The notes below the pieces were generated by a model. It ran no database searches, was not told the origin of the DNA, and was given only the letters and a program-made list of their open reading frames with translations. Source: Cercis canadensis (Eukaryota; Streptophyta; Magnoliopsida; Fabales; Fabaceae). From it: a stretch of 64,000 nt of DNA. The position numbers and the translations under genes are program-made. Below, piece after piece: positions 58,401 through 64,000 of the stretch (positions are counted from its first letter, which is position 1; every line of letters begins with the position of its first letter). The stretch covers positions 124,939 through 188,938 of the forward strand of contig QAOA01000725.1 in assembly GCA_003255065.1 (NCBI GenBank), read 5' to 3'.

Positions 58401-59116
58401 GTACGTTGCACAAGACATTCAAAATTTGGCATTGGTCTTAGATCGCCATTATTTCAAAGCATGCGTCTCTATTCTAGCATAAACCACTCCCGCAACAACA
58501 TCCTCAACCATTTCACTCGCCTCCACCATTCCAGCAGACTCTACCATTTTAAGTACACTTTTTATGACCTTAGCTCACCCATGAAGAGTGGAGCACCTTT
58601 CAGGGCGAGCTTACACAGGTGTTTACCTGATGGAGGATACTTCGATTGAAGTATGGTAGCCAGCATTATAAGTGAATACATATGACACCAGTCACTGGTG
58701 CGCTTATAGCACTAGCCACTGATGTGCTTATGGCACCGAGTCCCAGTGCAATTGGAAGTCATGGTATAGATGGAGCAAGGTCGTCATGTCAGTGGTCAGT
58801 GTTACATTTTGGGTCTAGACGACATTCCTAGTTCTATGATGATAAGTCTAGTTCCCCAACACTTGTGCAATAGCCGACACACGGCACTTAGGAGAATATA
58901 GCCATGGATATGATGACTAATGGTTATATTGGAGGAATTGCTTCAATCCCATGTATCATATTTGACTTTCATGGAAGTGCCTCTCATTAAGACTTGGTGT
59001 TGTCATTGACCTAGACCTAGGAGTAGAGTCATCATGTGAACTATGTTCAAATCTGTTGGCCGACTTTATGATGATCCCATAATCAGGTACTTGTGTTAAT
59101 TATATGGACCATGGTG
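58401..59116. other. Flank between the MULE relic and the hAT element
   Basis: Less AT-rich than its surroundings. Probably the decayed continuation of the MULE, but I cannot match it to a protein. The ORF at 58461-58649 is unassigned. Confidence 0.4.
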
Positions 59117-59901
59117 ATAATAGGTAGAGCTAACTAACGGGCTAGCACAGCCCATTAAGGCTGGGCCATATCGGGTCGCGGGCCTTAACGGGCCTAGCCA
59201 AAATGGCCCGATTTTAATCGGGCCAGCCCAGCCCAACCCACTTCGGGCTGCGGGCCATAATGGGCCAAAATTTATTTTTTAATTTTTTTTGCCATGTTTA
59301 TTTTTTAGAGAATATGAGAACATATTGATTATGAAACATCAAATATTAACATACTTAATCAAAATACAAACTCAAATAAATTTATAATAATAAATTGTTA
59401 ATGTATCATTAACCACATACTAATTAAAAAGTATTTAGCACAACAATCATACTACTTGAGTCTTGACTAAAATAAATCTAATAAATTACTAATGTTCTAA
59501 AACTCTTATATTTCGAAATGGACATTTGTGCAAATGACGTCATAAATAACTTGTTCCACATTTTTTTGGATGTATGTGATAAACTTTCTCACAAGCCTTA
59601 CATTTTGCACAAGCTCTTAGTAACACATTCTCATCTTCTACATCAACATTTTTAAAATGTTCCCAAATTGTAGACCTTCTAGAGCCATTAGCATCTCTCA
59701 TAATTCTGAATAAAAAATAATTATCAAACCAATAACTAAGTTTAAATGATCATAGCTCAAAGCCTTAAACCAACAATCAAACAATGAAGCATAAATAACA
59801 TTCATAACTACAAAATCAAGTAGACAAATCAAAGTATCAAATCAACAAAATAACAACCAAATAACAAGTTTAAAAAAAAACTATTCAAATTATGAAAGCC
59901 C

Positions 59902-62076
59902 TTAATCTTCTTCTTCCTCATCATTGCCCTCAATAATAACATTTGACTCCTCTCTAGAGAGACATAAATCATCAATGTCAGTTGAATCATCATCTACAAA
60001 ATCAAGTAGCCAATTACGTGTGCATAGAAGAGCTTGCAATGTTTCGTCAAGTATAGAACTTATATATTTGTTCAACACACGAGAGCCAATACTAAAAGCG
60101 GATTCTGATGCTACGGTAGTTATTGGAATGCTCAATATATCACAAGTCATCCTTGCAAGATCACTAAATCTATTACTTCTGTCTCTCCAATAAGCCAAAA
60201 CATCAAAACTTCCTCTGATTGTGATCCTTGGCTCTTCCAAATAAATATCAAGTTGAGACTTTCCGGCATTGTTAGTTTGTTGGCAATCAAATTTTTCAAA
60301 ATCCTATCAAATGATGAAATTAATATTTAACTTACATAGTTACATAATAATATTGTGTAATCAAAATGTAAACAATGAAAATGTTTAAAAAAAATTCAAT
60401 AGCAAACTTACATCATAATATAGTGTAGGCAATTTCTCTTTTCATTTCCCTCCTCCAATAATACTTGGTAGTGGTTGACTCACACTGAAAGAAGTCTTTG
60501 AAGTTGTTGCACCCTTATTGACATACTCTTCAAACATTCGATACAAATCCTTCTTAACCTTTTCAACTTTTTCTTCATAGTAATATGGATCAAGTCTAGA
60601 ATAAGTATACTTCAAGAAATTAAGTTTTCTGGTTGGATTAAGAATAGCTCCAAATGCAAGAACCACACTATATTCCTTCCAAAACTTGTCAAATTTATCT
60701 TTCATTCTATGAGTCATGCTTTGAATCAACAAATCTTCATTCATCAAGTTGGATGTTAAAAGAAGCTCTATCCTCCAAATTTCTCCAAAATACAAATTAG
60801 ATGTAGGATAAGATGACCCAGATATCAAGTTGGTAATTAAAAAAAATGGCTTCAAGAATTCACACATTGAAGCCCATATGTTCCACTCATCATTTGATGG
60901 ACACCACTTATAATTCTTATCAACTAAACTCAAACTATGAAAGACATGACGATACTTAATTGCACTCTCAAGCATTATATAAATGGAGTTCCATCTAGTA
61001 ACAACATCCGGTCTCAAACCAATTGATGTATCAATCCCGCCAACTTGTTTAACACACTGAAAAAATTGTTTCATCCTACTTTCTAATGCCCTCACATAAT
61101 GCATACTTTGTTTAATTTTGTGCAATGCATCACTAGCAACTTTCAAACCATCTTGAACAATGAAGTTCAAGATATGAGCAAAACATCTAATATGAAAAAA
61201 CTCTTCATTAAGTAACAGGCTATTTGACAAACATAGATGTTCTTTTAAGGTGTTTTGCATATTGTCATTTGAAGAAGCATTATCCAAAGTAATGGAAAAA
61301 AAATTTCTCTCTATTCCCCAATCTTTTAAACATTCAAGTACCTTCAATGATAAATCATGTCCAGTATGTGCAGGTTGCATGTGAGAAAATACTAAAATCT
61401 TACTATTCAACTTCCATTTCTCATCAACATAATGAGCAGTTAAAGATATATAACCATGGTTGGTGCATGCAGTCCAAACATCAGAAGTCAAGCACACTCT
61501 ACCAGGAATTCGGGCTAATTGTTGTTTCAATTTTTCTTTCTCCACTTCATATTTTTTCAGCACATCAAGTTTAGCAGTTTTTCTAGAAATAAACTTACAA
61601 TCTTCATTCAAAAACTTTTGATATTTCCTAAACACCCTCCACTCAACAATACTAAATGGAACATCATGTGCAATAATCAATTCAGACAATAACTCACGAT
61701 TCACATTAGAGTCAAATTTTATTCTTTTCAACTTCCCTTCAAAATCAATTAACATCTCCCCAACATCATGAAATTTAGGAATCATATGACATTTAGGAAC
61801 ATGACGGCATAAATGAGAAGTTCCTGATTTACTTGCACAAGTGTATTCTTTCCCACAAGCTTTGCATTTACACTTTTTTTTGCCATCTTTACCCATACCA
61901 ATTTTAACAAAATAGTTCTATACATCAGAGGTTAATGATCTAGCCTTTTTGGATTGTGGTTCAACATTCTCACTAGTATTTGTATCACTCACAATATTAG
62001 GGATTTGCACAAATTTACAATCATCATCAGCATCACAACTAATACCATCATTCTTTCCAACACTAGAGGAAGTCAT
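59902..62076 (-). pseudogene. hAT transposase (BED zinc finger, RICESLEEPER-like), two in-frame stops
   Basis: Coding exons 62076-60412 and 60303-59902, with a GT-AG phase-0 intron (60411-60304). A TTTTTTGCAG acceptor just before the ATG at 62076 suggests a further 5' UTR intron. Order: acidic N-terminus; BED finger with C-K-A-C-G-K-E-Y and SHLCRHVPKC; the hAT catalytic region (LTSDVWTACTNHGYISLTAHY with its Asp, FSITLDNASSNDN, RCFAHILNFIVQDGL, TRWNSIYIML); and the C-terminal dimerisation domain (IPITTVASESAFSIGSRVLN). A TAG at 61920-61918 falls in the BED motif where relatives have Trp, and a TGA at 60444-60442 follows PSIIGGGK, 10 codons before the donor. An ATG at 61896 could restart past the first stop, but the second would still remove the dimerisation domain. 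Probably inactive. Confidence 0.93.
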
Positions 62077-62334
62077 ACTGCAAAAAATTTTAAAAAAAAT
62101 GTAAATAAAAGCCCCTAACAAAATTGCAAACAAAATGTGATGTAGTACAAAAGGATTTGGAATTCATGGCATAAAGGGAACATCCAAATTTGACTAGAAA
62201 AGTTAACCATGTTCGTTTTTGACAAAAGACCCCATTTTTTTCATATGGAAACGGCATTCTAAGTAAAATGCGAGACTCGCGCATCGTGTGCTTTTAGCCA
62301 AATTCCATCGTTTCGGGGGTCAAAACAGCATTTT

Positions 62335-62515
62335 ATCGTTTCTGGTGCTACTTTCGTCATTTTTGGCGCCCAACGCTGGCACCACATCAACTCAAATGTT
62401 CAGCTTTGCATACCTGGCGCCCAGCGCTGGCACCAGCAATACAGAAGCCCAATTGGGCCACGCTCAGCGCCAGAAACGTAGCGCTCAGCGCTGGCACACA
62501 GCAAAGTAACCCAAT
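62335..62515. repeat. Repeated GCGCTGGC-type motif upstream of the transposase
   Basis: GGCGCCCAACGCTGGCACC, GGCGCCCAGCGCTGGCACC, CGCTCAGCGCCAG and CGCTCAGCGCTGGC occur within 180 bases. AGCGCT is itself palindromic. It is an island of high GC and CpG in an AT-rich element, at the likely promoter. Confidence 0.85.
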
Positions 62516-63256
62516 TTGAGGTTTCAAACTAAATCAAAACATGAGAGTAACAACTAACAACCAGGCACAAATAATTGTTTGATTAAAACAAGAATCTCAT
62601 AAGTCACAAACAAGATTTTATCTGTTCAAGAGCATTAAGAAATCAAATCTAAAATGTGTAAGACTTTTCCATAGAATAATCAACAATTGCAACTATGGCA
62701 GTACACCCCTATCATCAAACACCCATGCAAGCTCAACTAGCTTAACTATAAATGTAAATGAGCTCTAATATGGCAGATTAGTAGACAGAGAGAGAGCAAG
62801 AGAGAGAACACTCCAATATATGGCAGACAACCTCATAGAGAGAGAGAGAAAGAGAGATAACAAGGACTTACAGAATTACAGTTACAGGCACACGCATAGC
62901 AAAGGAAAAAAGATAGAGAAGGAGAGGCGGCAGGTGGCGGCGATAGTGAGGATTGAGGAGAGGGAGACGGAGATCGGAGAGTGTGTAAGAAATTTGGGGA
63001 GAAATGAACAACTAGAGAGTGTGAGAATAAGAGATGAAATTTAGGGATTTCAGTTTTCACTTTTTAGAATTGGGGTTGATTGAAAGCTGAAAAAAAAAAA
63101 ATCGGGCCAACCCGATTGAAACCCGATCGAGCCACAGGCCTTATCGGGCCGGACCAAATTAGCCCGATTTTAAACGGGTCAATATTTTAAGAACCCAGCC
63201 CACCATTTTTTTGGGCCCCAACGGGCTGAACCCATGAACCCAGCTCTAATAATAGG

Positions 63257-64000
63257 CTAGACTTTTCATCATACTTGAATAACTTTTCATCGAACATTTC
63301 TATATTAGATTGACACTCTGGTTCTTTGCTCAAGCGAGTCCACATGGCTGCATCTGCTATATTCATATCCTCTATTGCTTATGTGGCATTACGTTCAGAA
63401 TCTCTTCGCATCATTTTTATTTTTAAACTATTATTCTCTTATATGATGTGATAAAAATGAATCGTAACTTCGTAATATTTCACATTAGCATGTTTATTGC
63501 CAAACATAGTGGAGCACGAATGTTTTAGATCATAGCCAACTCATGCAAAGTTGCAGATTAAATTTTCCTATGTTACAATTCTATTAATATTACACTATAT
63601 ACTTGAGAGAAATCATGCAGCATAAGATCTAACGGATACAAAAATTCATTATCTAACATTCAATAATGATCACATAGTCCAAAAATGTCTCTTGGTATAT
63701 ATTGTAATATCATTTTTCATAACATGTTAACCATCATTATAAAATAACAATTACTTATTAAATTCATATAAATTCAATAAAATATTTCATTAAAAAATTA
63801 AATTACATATTCTCATGGAATAAAAATAAATAAAATGACATGAAAATAAATTCATGAATAATATTCTCTTTTGTTAAGACACATCCGCCTGTTTTGGCCT
63901 TCTATGAGACAAATGATGCATTTACTTCTCGTGCCTCGAGAATCACGTCAGTCCATATTATTTCGTATGTGAGTAGAATGATGAGAACATTTTCTCCTCA
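63257..64000. other. Right flank of the hAT element
   Basis: AT-rich. Probably continues the DNA interrupted by the hAT insertion. No gene seen. Confidence 0.4.

Larger units (their letters stand above)
59125..63248 (-). mobile_element. Full-length hAT transposon (4124 bp) with perfect target duplication
   Basis: The 8-bp flanks are identical: ATAATAGG at 59117-59124 and 63249-63256. The element begins TAGAGCTAACTAACGGGCTA and ends AACCCAGCTCTA, so both termini read TAGAGCT inward. Subterminal regions are packed with GGGCC/GGCCCG motifs on each side (59140-59270 and 63100-63235), the expected transposase-binding zones. The single gene on the minus strand is a BED-finger hAT transposase with two in-frame stops. 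A perfect duplication indicates fairly recent insertion. Confidence 0.95.

Overview
The window is nuclear DNA of a flowering plant, most likely a eudicot. It is AT-rich, the genes are intron-split with GT-AG junctions, and long gene-free stretches are packed with plant transposons. I cannot name the species. Fifteen single N bases mark assembly joins. Most have the same sequence repeated on both sides, which points to a draft assembly of a heterozygous diploid.

I support four host genes. (1) 4419-10020 (+): the beta subunit of protein geranylgeranyltransferase type I, 11 exons, 360 residues, zinc ligands intact. (2) 13166-13873 (-): a plant-specific protein of 235 residues with one membrane anchor and no known function. 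(3) 24254-26913 (-): a cytosolic HSP70/HSC70, two exons, 649 residues, ending in EEVD, with a heat-shock element and a TATA box upstream. (4) 47559-48044 (-): a three-exon gene of 84 codons with no usable long ORF. It encodes a secreted peptide precursor of the CLE family, CLE46-like.

The rest is mostly mobile DNA. 1-3330 holds a 1.36-kb duplicated block carrying a hAT-type MITE. 15.6-22 kb holds a cluster of MITEs, including a hAT insertion inside another MITE. 27.7-36.9 kb is a dead Ty3/gypsy element of the Tat type on the minus strand, with a decayed extra ORF on the opposite strand and a MITE nested in its RNase H region. 38.0-39.3 kb is a long foldback element. 40.1-46.1 kb is a composite of a 69-bp satellite, a dispersed repeat in three copies and a small MITE. 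48-57 kb is gene-poor, with hairpins and degenerate tandem repeats. 57.7-58.4 kb is a Mutator-like transposase relic. 59125-63248 is a complete hAT element with a perfect 8-bp target duplication but two in-frame stops in its transposase.

The three most useful observations are the CLE46-like gene, the repeated TGG-to-stop and C-to-T-like decay across unrelated transposons, and the N-flanked duplications, which look like assembly artefacts. I found no convincing new multi-gene system. The host genes look like unrelated neighbours.
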